Source: an uncultured Clostridia bacterium
Lineage (GTDB): Bacteria > Bacillota > Clostridia > TANB77 > CAG-508
DNA length: 64,000 nt
Reading direction: 5' to 3'
Assembly (NCBI GenBank): GCA_944392605.1
Contig: CALXXE010000001.1
Coordinates: 168,435-232,434 of the forward strand
Positions 19,081 to 30,025 of this stretch are shown piece by piece (the first letter of the stretch is position 1; every line of letters starts with the position of its first letter). The notes under the pieces were generated by a model, which saw only the letters and a list, made by a program, of their open reading frames with translations, had not been told where the DNA came from and searched no databases. Made by a program: the position numbers and the translations under genes.

Positions 19081-21375
19081 TTATTTTTTAAAATATTTAT
19101 TGTACCTGCTATATTGTTTATATTTAGAATAGAATATAACAACTGCTACTATTGCAATAACTATCAAAAATATAATAGTTACTTTTCCTGCATTAGGTAA
19201 CTGTTTTATTGTACTAAAGAATTCATCTTTTTCATTGTATGGAGTTTGATTATTTTCTTTATCTACAATAGTCGTTACTGCAACTGGTGTTTCTGTAATA
19301 TTTCCTGCTAAATCTATTATGTCTATTACTTCTTTTTTATTTTCTGTATATGTTTTTGTGATTTGTTTTTTATCTTTTGTCATTTTCCAACCATCCACTG
19401 GCTGTATTTCTTCATTTGTAAAAATATGTACAGTTACTTCAGTATCATTTGTTTCATATTCCACATTACATATTGGTTTTTCTTTATCTATATTATTTAT
19501 TTCTATATTTGCTTCTATTTCATTACCTGCTAAATCTTCTACCTTTATAGTACTTGACTCGTTTTCAAAATAATATTTACTAATTGTATATTCATCAGCA
19601 GAAATTTCCCAGCCTTCTGGTTTACTTATCTGTTCGTTTGCTTTTATATATACTTTAACCTTTTCATTTGTTGGTTCTTTTGTACTATAAGTTATTTCTA
19701 GCTCTGGTTTCTCTTTATCTATATTATTAATTTCTATGACTGCTTTTGTTTTATTTCCATAAATATCTTCCAACTCTATATCTTCACTTGTATTTTCACT
19801 AAATTCTTTAGTAAAAGTCTTTTTATCTTCTGATAATAACCATCCATCTAATTCTTTCATTTCTCTATTTGAAGTAATAGTTACTACTACATTTTCATTA
19901 GTTCTATTTATAGTTGAATAACTTACTTTGCATTCTGGGGCCCCACTAACTATATTATTAATAACTATATCTACTGGCACAACATTTGAAAGCACATCTG
20001 TTATTATTACTGTTTCTGTTGTATTTTCATTATATGTTCTTGTCATTGTTTTCCTGTCTTCCGATAAATTCCACCCTTCTAATTCCTGTAGTTCTCTATC
20101 TGATACTATCGTTACAATTACTTCTGTAGCTCCTAAATCTGTACTACTATATTTTACTTCTATACTAGGAGGTGAATTATCAATATTGTTAATACTTATT
20201 TCTTGATCTATTCTTTCGCCATATATACTTGTTAATGTAACAGTTCCTTCTATGTTTTCAAAAAATTCTTTTTGCAAATATTTCCTATCTTCTGACAATT
20301 CCCATCCATCTACTGGATTCATTTCTTTATTCGCTGAAATTGTCACGAAAACTCCTGCTTTTGTTGTTTCCGTTGTACTATATTCTACTGTTACTTTAAA
20401 TTTTTCATATTGATTATTAGTTAATATAGGTTCATTAAAAGTGGTTTTTTGTTCATCATACGGTTTTATATTAGCAATAAGAATCTCTGAAAAATTTTTA
20501 TCGCCTATTTTTGTATTATTACCTATCATGAAAAAATCTTTACTATCTTCTATATTATCTAAATCTGTATCCACAGCATACCATTTATCTTCTATATATA
20601 CTCCTGACCATTGATGCATTTTTGTGTTTTCTCCTTCTACATAATCTCCTCTAATTATAGCAGAATTTATTCCTTTTTCTCTACATAATAATGTAAATAG
20701 ATTTGATGCACCTTCATCACTAGCTTTATTATTCATTAAAGCTCCATATGCTGTTTGTTGTATCTCTTCACCATTTAAAGATTTGTTAGATACATTAGTA
20801 ATTATATAATTATGGATATTCTCTAAAATTTCATAGTCATTATCCCCTGTTATAGAATTTGCTACCTCTTTTAACTTTGTTTCAAATTCAGCTTTATTTT
20901 CAACTTGAGGCAATACATATAATTCCATGTCTAGTTGCGTTATATTTATTGTTTTCTCATTCATATTATACAAGAAATCAGGTGTAATAGTTCCATCTAT
21001 TCCATTATATCTAATCCAATAATATTCCGGATGATCTAATATAAATGCACAAAATGCGTCATGCAAATCAGGACTTATTTTTTCATCGTATAATTCTTGT
21101 AGTTCGTCATCCTGATTTTCTGTAGTAACGCCTTCTACTTTAAATGATAAATTTGTATCAACAACAAACTTTCCCGTTCCCGATGCATCACTTAAAATCC
21201 CATTATATATACTTCTTGCTAGTTCTGATGTTAGTTGTTCATAATAAAATCCATCACTATTTATATCGCCTATATTTACATCTTCTGTAACGGCTATTGC
21301 TCTAGGATAATTAAATATTACTCCAGTTACTACAAAAATAAAAATAGAAATACTAATTAAAATCTTTTTCTTCAT
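19081..21375 (-). CDS. Surface transglutaminase-like protein with Ig-like repeats; catalytic Cys replaced
   Basis: This 764-residue protein has a signal peptide (to about 28), a transglutaminase-like region (about 180-275) and five repeats of about 75 residues, each with GW-(x)-LSEDKK and INNID. A C-terminal membrane helix (IIFLIVIAIVAVVIFY) with a basic tail anchors it. In the core, where the family has G-K-A-V-C-E-G-Y-A, this protein reads NKASDEGASNLFTLLCREKGI, so the nucleophile cysteine position is aspartate. The histidine (MHQWSGVYIEDKWYAVD) and aspartate remain. It may be a binding protein rather than an enzyme. It is first in the wall cluster, and an AGGAG site supports the start. Confidence 0.85.
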   Translation of the reverse strand: MKKKILISISIFIFVVTGVIFNYPRAIAVTEDVNIGDINSDGFYYEQLTSELARSIYNGILSDASGTGKFVVDTNLSFKVEGVTTENQDDELQELYDEKISPDLHDAFCAFILDHPEYYWIRYNGIDGTITPDFLYNMNEKTINITQLDMELYVLPQVENKAEFETKLKEVANSITGDNDYEILENIHNYIITNVSNKSLNGEEIQQTAYGALMNNKASDEGASNLFTLLCREKGINSAIIRGDYVEGENTKMHQWSGVYIEDKWYAVDTDLDNIEDSKDFFMIGNNTKIGDKNFSEILIANIKPYDEQKTTFNEPILTNNQYEKFKVTVEYSTTETTKAGVFVTISANKEMNPVDGWELSEDRKYLQKEFFENIEGTVTLTSIYGERIDQEISINNIDNSPPSIEVKYSSTDLGATEVIVTIVSDRELQELEGWNLSEDRKTMTRTYNENTTETVIITDVLSNVVPVDIVINNIVSGAPECKVSYSTINRTNENVVVTITSNREMKELDGWLLSEDKKTFTKEFSENTSEDIELEDIYGNKTKAVIEINNIDKEKPELEITYSTKEPTNEKVKVYIKANEQISKPEGWEISADEYTISKYYFENESSTIKVEDLAGNEIEANIEINNIDKEKPICNVEYETNDTEVTVHIFTNEEIQPVDGWKMTKDKKQITKTYTENKKEVIDIIDLAGNITETPVAVTTIVDKENNQTPYNEKDEFFSTIKQLPNAGKVTIIFLIVIAIVAVVIFYSKYKQYSRYNKYFKK

Positions 21376-21510
21376 TTTTTACAACTCCTAAATTCATATT
21401 TCCTATTTTATCATATACTATTAACAATATTTTTTCAATCATTTTATCTTTTTTTGTTTTTTTGTGCTGTTTTTGTAATAATCTTGTAATTTTTTTGTAA
21501 TATTTTTAGT

Positions 21511-21544
21511 TTTTAAAAAAAGAATGTAGAATATCTACACTCTT
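21511..21544 (-). terminator. Terminator of the dnaK-dnaJ operon
   Basis: AAGAGTGTAGA pairs with TCTACATTCTT (one G-U) followed by a run of seven T on the minus strand, starting at the dnaJ stop codon. Confidence 0.88.
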
Positions 21545-22711
21545 TTAACCAAATAATCCTCTTTTCTTTACTGGTGGTTGTTCATTCATAGTTTGTGCAA
21601 GCTTAACTAATAATTCTCTTTGTTCCTTTGATAATTTCTTAGGTGTTTGAACTGTAACTGTAAATATAAAATCTCCTGTGCTATTAGAATTAATAGACTT
21701 AAATCCTTTATTTCTAATATTAAACTTGCTTCCTGTTTGTGTTCCTTCAGGTATTTTATATTTTTCTTTACTTCCATCAACCATTGGTATTTCAAGTTCT
21801 GCACCTAAAGTAGCTTGTGTTATTGTTATTGGAATTTCACATAATACATTATTACCTTTTCTTGTAAATATACTATGTCTTTTTACTTTTACTGTAATAT
21901 ATAAATCTCCTTTAGCGCCGCCTTTTTTACCAGGCTCACCTTCTCCTCTTAATACTACAGTTTGATTGTCATCAATTCCAGCAGGAATTTTTACTTTTAT
22001 CTTAGGTTGTTTTCTAACAGTTCCTTTTCCGCGGCAATTCTCACAAGGTTCATTTATAATTTCACCTGTTCCATGACATGCAGAACATGTTCTTGTTGTT
22101 TGCATTTGACCTAAAATAGTATTTTGTACTTGTGTTACTTGACCTGTTCCATGACATGTAGGACATTTAATAGGAGATGTTCCTGGTTTTGCTCCAGTTC
22201 CATGGCATACATTACATTCTTCATCTCTAGTGATAACAATTTCTTTTTCAACTCCTGAATATGCTTGTTCAAATGTTATTTCCATTCTAACATTTAAATC
22301 AGCACCTTTAGAAGGTCCGTTTCTTTTACTAGAAGAAGTTCTTCCTCCTCCAAAGCCTCCTCCGAAAATTGATGAGAAGATATCTCCTAAATCACCAAAA
22401 TCACCAAAGTTATCAAATCCTGAACTTGAATATGAATAATATCCTCCTTGACCAAATGGTCCACCTTGCCCACCAAATCCCTGTGGTCCATTATGTCCAA
22501 ATTGATCATACATTTTTCTTTTTTGAGGGTCTGACAAGTTTTCATAAGCTTCATTTACTTCTTTAAATTTGGCTTCTGCTTCTTCTTTATTATCTGGATT
22601 TGCATCAGGATGATATTTTTTTGCAAGCTTACGATAAGCTTTTTTTATCTCATCTTCTGTTGCATTCTTATTTACTCCTAATACTTCATAATAGTCTCTT
22701 TTCGTTGCCAT
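21545..22711 (-). CDS. dnaJ: DnaJ (Hsp40) co-chaperone
   Basis: This is a complete 388-residue type I DnaJ. It has the J domain with HPD (KKYHPDANP), a long Gly/Phe region (about 75-130), four zinc motifs ([32 protein letters not shown]) and the C-terminal substrate domains. It delivers unfolded proteins to DnaK and stimulates its ATPase. The start follows AAGGAGG. It is last in the hrcA-grpE-dnaK-dnaJ unit, with a weak hairpin between dnaK and dnaJ that could lower its expression. Confidence 0.97.
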   Translation of the reverse strand: MATKRDYYEVLGVNKNATEDEIKKAYRKLAKKYHPDANPDNKEEAEAKFKEVNEAYENLSDPQKRKMYDQFGHNGPQGFGGQGGPFGQGGYYSYSSSGFDNFGDFGDLGDIFSSIFGGGFGGGRTSSSKRNGPSKGADLNVRMEITFEQAYSGVEKEIVITRDEECNVCHGTGAKPGTSPIKCPTCHGTGQVTQVQNTILGQMQTTRTCSACHGTGEIINEPCENCRGKGTVRKQPKIKVKIPAGIDDNQTVVLRGEGEPGKKGGAKGDLYITVKVKRHSIFTRKGNNVLCEIPITITQATLGAELEIPMVDGSKEKYKIPEGTQTGSKFNIRNKGFKSINSNSTGDFIFTVTVQTPKKLSKEQRELLVKLAQTMNEQPPVKKRGLFG

Positions 22712-22735
22712 CTATTTTCCTCCTTAAGTAATAAA

Positions 22736-22766
22736 GGAGATTAGAGGAAATACCTCTAATCCTCCC
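22736..22766 (-). terminator. Hairpin between dnaK and dnaJ (partial terminator)
   Basis: Minus-strand GGAGGATTAGAGG pairs with CCTCTAATCTCC around a 5-nt loop, followed only by TTTATTACTT. The weak U tract suggests attenuation or mRNA processing rather than full termination. Confidence 0.6.
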
Positions 22767-22778
22767 TATTTTTTTACT

Positions 22779-24644
<1,866 letters not shown>

Positions 24645-24658
24645 TCATCCTTTCTTTC

Positions 24659-24687
24659 CTGTTTTTTGGGACGGGGTCAAAAAACAG
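24659..24687. repeat. Hairpin copy of the GGGACG dispersed repeat before dnaK
   Basis: CTGTTTTTTG (24659-24668) and CAAAAAACAG (24678-24687) pair perfectly around GGACGGGGT. The loop carries the GGACGGGG core shared with the other dispersed copies. It lies just upstream of the dnaK ribosome site, inside the operon transcript. Confidence 0.6.
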
Positions 24688-24762
24688 TTTTTTTTATTTT
24701 TTTTGCCTCTACCCCCATCAACGAAGCTTTATGTATAAAAAATTAATAACTAAAAAATTATT

Positions 24763-25107
24763 TTATAATAGTCCTATTGCAACTAATCCTCCAAATATCC
24801 TTACTGCGATATATTTAACAATAAAATTTACTGCTACTGCAACTATTATAAAAGGTATCTTTTCAAAAAGATAATGTTCATTTAATTTATTTACTATAAA
24901 TATTACTATCAATCCTTGTACAAAATATGCTCCAAATACTAGTAAAAATAATAATATTGATATATATCCTGAAAATAACAATACTATAAATAATTCTATT
25001 TCCATTCCAATTGTATATATAAGTACATTTTTTAAATATCCAATGTCTTTATCCATAGCACAATATATAATGTAAAATATTACTATATCAAATAATATTC
25101 CTATCAT
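24763..25107 (-). CDS. Small polytopic membrane protein inside the chaperone operon
   Basis: This 114-residue protein is almost wholly hydrophobic, with about four membrane helices (residues 2-18, 25-52, 54-72 and 84-108). The start follows AAGGGG. It sits 14 bp after grpE and 124 bp before dnaK in the same direction, an unusual insertion in a normally tight operon. I do not recognise the family. It could be a heat-shock membrane factor or an unrelated inserted gene. Confidence 0.6.
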   Translation of the reverse strand: MIGILFDIVIFYIIYCAMDKDIGYLKNVLIYTIGMEIELFIVLLFSGYISILLFLLVFGAYFVQGLIVIFIVNKLNEHYLFEKIPFIIVAVAVNFIVKYIAVRIFGGLVAIGLL

Positions 25108-25121
25108 TTTTTATTCCCCTT

Positions 25122-25644
25122 TTAATTTGCTACTGCCACCATTGAATGTCTTATTACTTTGTTTCCTATTTTGTACCCTTTTCTGTATACTTCAACAATT
25201 TCTTTTTCACCTTTTTCTTCATCTTGTATACTTCTTACTGCTTCATGTAATTCTGGATCAAAAGTTTCACCGAATCGCTTCTATTTCCTCTACTCCTTTT
25301 GATTTCAATACATCATTAAATTGTTTTAGTACTAATTCTATTCCTTGTTTGTAACTTTCATCTTTTGTTTCTACTTTTACTGCATTTTCTAAGTTGTCTA
25401 GTATTGGTAGTATTGACTCTACTACATCTGATAATACCATATTATATAAACTCTCTCTTTCTTTCTTACTTCTTTTCTTGAAATTTTCAAATTCTGCAAG
25501 TATTCTTTTGAAATGATCATCTAACGCGTCATAATCTTCTTTAGGTACCATTTCCTTCTCTTTCTTATTTTCTTTTGATTCTACTTTTTCATTTTCTTTT
25601 TCCTCTACTTCTTCATTTTTCATTTTTTCTTCTTTTTCTGCCAT
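25122..25644 (-). CDS. grpE: GrpE nucleotide exchange factor, read through a +1 shift at CGG
   Basis: The start is the ATG at 25644 behind GAAGGGAT. The zero frame gives 124 residues: an acidic lysine/glutamate-rich N-terminus, the long dimer helix (LAEFENFKKRSKKERE) and SILPILDNLENAV. It then reads GCG ATT CGG TGA and stops. Skipping the C at 25272 gives GGT GAA ACT and continues for 49 residues: GETFDPELHEAV, ...EIVEVYRKGYKIGNKVIRHSMV, ending VAN. These are the conserved GrpE C-terminal beta-domain motifs that contact DnaK, and G before E-x-FDP is the expected residue. Total 173 residues, normal for GrpE. GrpE is normally indispensable for DnaK function, which argues against a simple pseudogene. 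Confidence 0.88.
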
Positions 25645-25660
25645 CTTATCCCTTCTTTCT

Positions 25661-26674
25661 TTATTTTTTATCATTTTCATTTAATTTTTTACTAATATAT
25701 TTCATTACAGAAATTACTTTTGAATAATCCATTCTTTTTGGCCCTATAATTCCTATTGTTCCTAAATCTTTACCATTAACCTTATGCTTAAATGTTACAA
25801 CACTAAAATCTTTTAACTGTTCTTTCTCATTTTCATCACCTATATATACTTTGATATCTTCTGCAAAACCTGTATTTAACATATCTGCTACTAAATCTTT
25901 TGTATCTAAAATATTTACAAAATTTTTAGCTACTTCTAAGCTATTAAATTCTGGTAAATCAAAAGATTTATTTGCACCTTCTAAGTATATTTTATCATCT
26001 TCTTCAAGCACTTTCTTTATTTGCTCTATTATAGGTTTTACAACATTTACACTATATGTCATTTCATCATATAAGTAATCTTCTAAAGGTCTATCTATAG
26101 TTTCTAATGGCTGTCCTTTTAATTTTTTATTGAACATATAATTTATTGTTTCTACTTGTTTCTCTGTAATATCTTCATCAAATTTTATGATAGTTTCTTT
26201 TACCATCCCTGTATCTGTAAGTATAACTGCCATCATCATTCTTGAACCTAATAATACGAATTTTATTTCTTCTATTAGTTGCTTATTTGTTTTTGGTCCA
26301 ATTGACACTGTAGTATAATGTGTTACTTCTGATATTGTATTTGCTGCTATTTTAGTTAAGTCTTCTATTTCATTTACTTTTGTTTCTAATTTATCACTTA
26401 TATATTTTATTTCTTCTAAGCTTATATCTTTATCGTTTACTAGTTCATCTACATAGTACCTATATCCTTTTTCTGAAGGTATTCTTCCACTTGATGTATG
26501 TGTTTTATCTAAGTAACCATTTTTTTCTAATTCTGCCATTTCATTTCTTATTGTTGCACTACTACAATTTAAACCATGAGCTTTAGTTAAAGCATTTGAA
26601 CTAACTGGTTCTGCTGTGTTTATATATTCTTCTACTATTGCTTGTAGTACTTTCTTTTTTCTATCATCTAACAA
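25661..26674 (-). CDS. hrcA: HrcA heat-inducible repressor
   Basis: This 337-residue protein starts at TTG 26674 (LLDDRKKKVLQAIVEEYI), 6 nt behind AGAGGTG; the open frame upstream lacks a site. The winged helix (SSATIRNEMAELEKNGYLDKTHTSSGRIPSEKGYR, about 40-75) is the HrcA signature, and the C-terminal part has the GAF-like dimer region ending IGIIGPKRMDYSKVI. It binds CIRCE and needs GroE for activity in Bacillus. It is first in the operon and autoregulates through two CIRCE copies. Its end lies 17 bp before grpE. Confidence 0.96.
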   Translation of the reverse strand: MLDDRKKKVLQAIVEEYINTAEPVSSNALTKAHGLNCSSATIRNEMAELEKNGYLDKTHTSSGRIPSEKGYRYYVDELVNDKDISLEEIKYISDKLETKVNEIEDLTKIAANTISEVTHYTTVSIGPKTNKQLIEEIKFVLLGSRMMMAVILTDTGMVKETIIKFDEDITEKQVETINYMFNKKLKGQPLETIDRPLEDYLYDEMTYSVNVVKPIIEQIKKVLEEDDKIYLEGANKSFDLPEFNSLEVAKNFVNILDTKDLVADMLNTGFAEDIKVYIGDENEKEQLKDFSVVTFKHKVNGKDLGTIGIIGPKRMDYSKVISVMKYISKKLNENDKK

Positions 26675-26703
26675 TTTTTTCACCTCTTTTACAATTGTTA
26701 GTT

Positions 26704-26781
26704 TTAGCACTCTTTTAGTTCGTTTGCTAACCTTTTTATATATTATACCCCTTTTTAGCACTTGTCAATACTTTGTGCTAA
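26704..26781 (-). promoter_or_regulatory. hrcA operon promoter with two CIRCE elements
   Basis: Two CIRCE inverted repeats are visible. One is TTAGCACTT-N9-TTGTGCTAA (26755-26781). The other is TTAGCACTC-N9-GTTTGCTAA (26704-26730). Both match TTAGCACTC-N9-GAGTGCTAA with few changes. Between and across them are TTGACA (26763-26768) and TATAAT (26742-26747) on the minus strand, 15 nt apart, or TAATAT at 17 nt. The upstream CIRCE covers the -35 and the downstream one covers the start of the transcript. Confidence 0.92.
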
Positions 26782-26825
26782 AATTGTTTGTGAATTTTTT
26801 GTGAATATTTATTTTTTATTAATAA

Positions 26826-26862
26826 CAAAAAAATAAACCTAAAGTATTCCACTTTAAGTTTA
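26826..26862 (-). terminator. Terminator of dps
   Basis: Minus-strand TAAACTTAAAGT pairs with ACTTTAGGTTTA around a GGAAT loop, followed by seven T. Confidence 0.88.
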
Positions 26863-26871
26863 CTCTTTATT

Positions 26872-27312
26872 CTATTTACTATCTGTTTGATTCAACATCC
26901 ATAAATGTTTCATGTATAAAGAAATATAGTTATCCATTAAACTAGAAGTCCCATAACATTTTTGGGTTTCTGCTTCTTCTTTTATTTCAGTTACTTTTTT
27001 AAGTAAAGTACCATAATCTACTATAATATTTTTTATAACCTCACATTCATCTATTTTCTCATTCTTAGCTTCTGCAATGCAAGTATTATCAAGATAATCT
27101 TTCATAGTTCCTAAAGGTTCATTGTTAAGCATTAAAATATGCTCTGCAACTTCATCTATTTCTTCATTTATTTCATCATAATATTCCTCAAGTTTTACAT
27201 GCATAGTAAAGAAATTTTTTCCCTTTACATTCCAATGATAATTTTGAAGCTTTCTGTAAAATACATTTAAGTCAGAAAGTAAACAATTTAAATTTTTAAC
27301 TAAATTTTCCAT
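26872..27312 (-). CDS. dps: Dps-family ferritin-like DNA-protection protein
   Basis: This 146-residue protein has the Dps core: LNVFYRKLQNYHWNVKGKNFFTMH (ferroxidase His) and EEIDEVAEHILML (Asp/Glu). Dps dodecamers oxidise and store iron and protect DNA from peroxide. The usual second aspartate lies in the YYDEINEEIDEVAE helix. It is a single gene with its own terminator, divergent from a four-helix protein gene. A PerR-like control site would be expected upstream, but I could not identify one with confidence. Confidence 0.9.
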   Translation of the reverse strand: MENLVKNLNCLLSDLNVFYRKLQNYHWNVKGKNFFTMHVKLEEYYDEINEEIDEVAEHILMLNNEPLGTMKDYLDNTCIAEAKNEKIDECEVIKNIIVDYGTLLKKVTEIKEEAETQKCYGTSSLMDNYISLYMKHLWMLNQTDSK

Positions 27313-27438
27313 AAAATCCTCCTCTTTCTTTTAAAATTAATTTTTCCAAACAAATTTTATTTTATACATTTTTTATTTAATATTTTTCTTTTGATTTGTA
27401 AATACTAATATTATAAATATTTTTTGGAGGTAATTTTA

Positions 27439-27867
27439 ATGGATAATAATCGTTATATATTAAACGAGTTAAATAAAGGACTTAAAATGGGAATGGATTC
27501 AATTTCCAATGTTTCTGAAAAAGTTCAAGATGATAGATTTAAACAAGACTTAAAATATCAATATGATGAATATAATAAAATTTTAAATGAGGTAAATGAT
27601 GAACTTACAAACTATGATGATTTTCCTAAAGAATTAAATCCTATGCAAAGAGCTATGGGTTGGATGGGTGTAGAAATGAACACTATGACAGATAAAAGTA
27701 ATTCTAAGATAGCAGAAATGATGATACAAGGTACAAATATGGGAATTATTGAAGGTGTAAAATTACTAAATCAAAATCCTGATGCAGATGAAAAAGTAAA
27801 AAGTGTTTTAAATAAATTTATTAAATTTCAAGAAAACACAGTAGAACAACTAAAAAAATATTTATAA
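27439..27867 (+). CDS. Ferritin-like four-helix (DUF2383-type) protein
   Basis: This 142-residue protein uses the ATG at 27439, 8 nt behind GGAGG. It is all helical, with IMNELNKGLKMGMDSISN-like opening, VNDELTNYDDFPKELNPMQRAMGWMGVEMN in the middle, and NMGIIEGVKLLNQ. The layout resembles DUF2383/PA2169-like four-helix proteins common in Clostridia. The function is unknown. It is divergent from dps and may share stress control. It ends in a bidirectional hairpin shared with apt. Confidence 0.7.
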   Translation: MDNNRYILNELNKGLKMGMDSISNVSEKVQDDRFKQDLKYQYDEYNKILNEVNDELTNYDDFPKELNPMQRAMGWMGVEMNTMTDKSNSKIAEMMIQGTNMGIIEGVKLLNQNPDADEKVKSVLNKFIKFQENTVEQLKKYL

Positions 27868-27892
27868 AAGGAAGGCTCTTGCCTTCCTTATT
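27866..27892. terminator. Bidirectional terminator
   Basis: AAGGAAGGC (27868-27876) and GCCTTCCTT (27881-27889) pair perfectly around TCTT. It lies between the convergent four-helix gene and apt; U-rich flanks exist on the plus side. Confidence 0.8.
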
Positions 27893-28427
27893 CTTCATTT
27901 ACATCTATTAAAGAAAACACTTCTTTATTATTGTTTAATTCAACAATATTTAGAATTACACCTTCTCCTAGTACTCTTCCTCCTAGTCTTTCGATTGTTT
28001 CTTTTATCTTTTCCATAGTATTTCCAGTTGCATAAATATCATCTAATATGTAGAAATTTCTATTTTCATATGTTGTATTTACTAGTTTTGGAAGCTCTAC
28101 AATATCTTTTCCATATTCCTTTTCATATTCTATTTTTGTTTCTACAGTTGTAGGTGGTAATTTTCCTTTTTTCCTTACTGGAACACAACCAATATTTAAT
28201 CTATCTGCTACTGCTGTACCTAATAAAAAACCTCTTGCTTCTGGAGCTATTATATAGTCTACATTTTTATTTCTTATTTCTTCTACAAATAAATCAATTA
28301 CTTCTTTTAAAGTTTCTTTTTGTATTATTAAAGGCATAATATCAATAAATTCTACACCTTCAATTGGATAATTTTTTTCAGTTCTAATATTTAATTCGTT
28401 TTTTAGTTTATTTTTTAATATTTTCAC
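27888..28427 (-). CDS. apt: Adenine phosphoribosyltransferase
   Basis: This 179-residue protein has the PRPP-binding loop FYILDDIYATGNTMEKI and the N-terminal FIDIMPLI and YIIAPEARGFLLG motifs of adenine phosphoribosyltransferase. It salvages adenine to AMP. The start is GTG, overlapping the previous stop (TAGTG), with GGAG in the preceding gene. It ends a four-gene unit: oxidoreductase, murI, DUF5684, apt. Confidence 0.88.
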   Translation of the reverse strand: MKILKNKLKNELNIRTEKNYPIEGVEFIDIMPLIIQKETLKEVIDLFVEEIRNKNVDYIIAPEARGFLLGTAVADRLNIGCVPVRKKGKLPPTTVETKIEYEKEYGKDIVELPKLVNTTYENRNFYILDDIYATGNTMEKIKETIERLGGRVLGEGVILNIVELNNNKEVFSLIDVNEE

Positions 28428-29242
28428 TACTCTTCTTCTCCTTCATATTCTATATTTGGATTAAATGCAAGTACTGAATAGAATATTGGTGGAAGTATTA
28501 ATATTCCTATTCCAAATAATCCACCTCTTCCAAAGTTTTGTGCCAATAATATTCTTTTCATAATAGCAATTATAAACATTACAATCCAACCAAATATAGG
28601 AATTAACCAAAGAAGCATTAAAAATGGTGATAAACCACATACTTTATACATTGTAACTTGTCTATAAAATGGGATTATTCCCGCAAACCAATTCTTTCCT
28701 GCTTTCTTATATATTATACATCTTGTTATTGTACAATAAATAAATAATATTAAAATTACCCAAAGTATTGTTTTTACAATATTATTTGCAAGTAAAATTT
28801 TTACTAGCAAGCCTGTCTTTTGTGAAATTGTTGTATTGCTTATTGCATTTTCTACTGCTTCGCTTGCCGTTCCTCCTTCTTGCAGAGTTTTTCTTATCTG
28901 ACTCATGCTTTCATCATTCTCTAAAATATCTCTTACAGCTTCTTGATTAGTATTTCTTATAAAATCTGCCCCTGCATTAATTACACTTTCACTTATTCCC
29001 GCTTCTTCAGCAATTTGATCTTTATTTTCCAATATCATATCCGCAATTTCATCATTTGAATATTGTTCAGTTATTTGGTCATAAATCTCTAATATATCTT
29101 CATTAGACATATTCTGTAATTGTTCTGATAATTCTTCAGATATACCTGCTGGTACATCTGCCGCTTCTACTTTATTTACAGTAAACAATAATGTTATTAA
29201 TAAGAACATTATTATTCCTATCACTATCTTTCTTAATTTCAT
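28427..29242 (-). CDS. DUF5684-like membrane protein with signal peptide
   Basis: This 271-residue protein has a signal peptide (to VEAA, about 28), an acidic helical outer domain with repeated short helices (about 30-135), and then three to four membrane helices. The GWF-type motif KAGKNWFAGIIPFYRQVTMYKVCGLSPFLMLLWLIP matches DUF5684. The function is unknown; family members are found next to secretion genes. It overlaps murI by 4 bp (ATGA) and touches apt, so it is translationally coupled to both. Confidence 0.72.
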   Translation of the reverse strand: MKLRKIVIGIIMFLLITLLFTVNKVEAADVPAGISEELSEQLQNMSNEDILEIYDQITEQYSNDEIADMILENKDQIAEEAGISESVINAGADFIRNTNQEAVRDILENDESMSQIRKTLQEGGTASEAVENAISNTTISQKTGLLVKILLANNIVKTILWVILILFIYCTITRCIIYKKAGKNWFAGIIPFYRQVTMYKVCGLSPFLMLLWLIPIFGWIVMFIIAIMKRILLAQNFGRGGLFGIGILILPPIFYSVLAFNPNIEYEGEEE

Positions 29243-30015
29243 AGTTTTTCCTCCTTTAAAAATTTATAAAATCTTTCTTCTTTTTCTTTTTTAGCTAATG
29301 AGTCGATAAATTCTATTTTTCCTTGCTCTTGTTTCTCACTTATCAAATTTTTTTCTTCCAATACATCTTTTAAATGAACTGCTAATCTACTTGCTCCATT
29401 GAAAAATCTTACATTTTTACCTAATACTTGTCCAATTTCTTTTTGAACTAAAGGATAATGAGTACATCCTAAAACTACATTTTCTACTTTTCCTTTATAT
29501 TCCCCAATGTTCTTTTCTAAATAATTCTTTATTTTATCCTCATTACCTTCTTCTATTACATCGGCAAGACCTACACATTCTAGAAGTGTCGTTTTATGAT
29601 TATCATATTTGTGATATAACAAATTAAATTTTTCACTTTCTATTGTTCCTTTAGTTGCCATAACTAAAGTTTCTTTATCGTAACTATAATCATGTACCAT
29701 TTTATATGCTGGCTCTATTGCAATTATCGGAATATTTTTATACTTTTCTCTTAAATAACTTGATGCAACTGCACTTGCTGTATTACATGCAATTACAACA
29801 GCTTTACATTTTCTTTCTAATAAAAATCTAAATATTTCTTTACATCTTTCTATTATTTCTTCTTTCGTTTTATCTCCATATGGATTATTTTTTGAATCAC
29901 TATAATATATATAGTTTTCATTTGGAAGTACTTTTATTATTTCTCTAAGTACAGTTACTCCTCCAATTCCTGAATCAAATATTCCTATATTTTCTTCTCT
30001 TGCTTCTTCTTGCAT
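29239..30015 (-). CDS. murI: Glutamate racemase
   Basis: It has about 258 residues from the ATG at 30015 behind GGGTGAG (a GTG 9 nt earlier is also possible). The motifs are GIFDSGIGGVTVLREI, VIACNTASAVA with the first catalytic cysteine, and VVLGCTHYPLV with the second. It makes D-glutamate for peptidoglycan. The length is typical. It is coupled to the downstream DUF5684 gene by a 4-bp overlap and follows the oxidoreductase gene by 10 bp. Confidence 0.95.
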   Translation of the reverse strand: MQEEAREENIGIFDSGIGGVTVLREIIKVLPNENYIYYSDSKNNPYGDKTKEEIIERCKEIFRFLLERKCKAVVIACNTASAVASSYLREKYKNIPIIAIEPAYKMVHDYSYDKETLVMATKGTIESEKFNLLYHKYDNHKTTLLECVGLADVIEEGNEDKIKNYLEKNIGEYKGKVENVVLGCTHYPLVQKEIGQVLGKNVRFFNGASRLAVHLKDVLEEKNLISEKQEQGKIEFIDSLAKKEKEERFYKFLKEEKL

Positions 30016-30025
30016 CTTGCTCACC

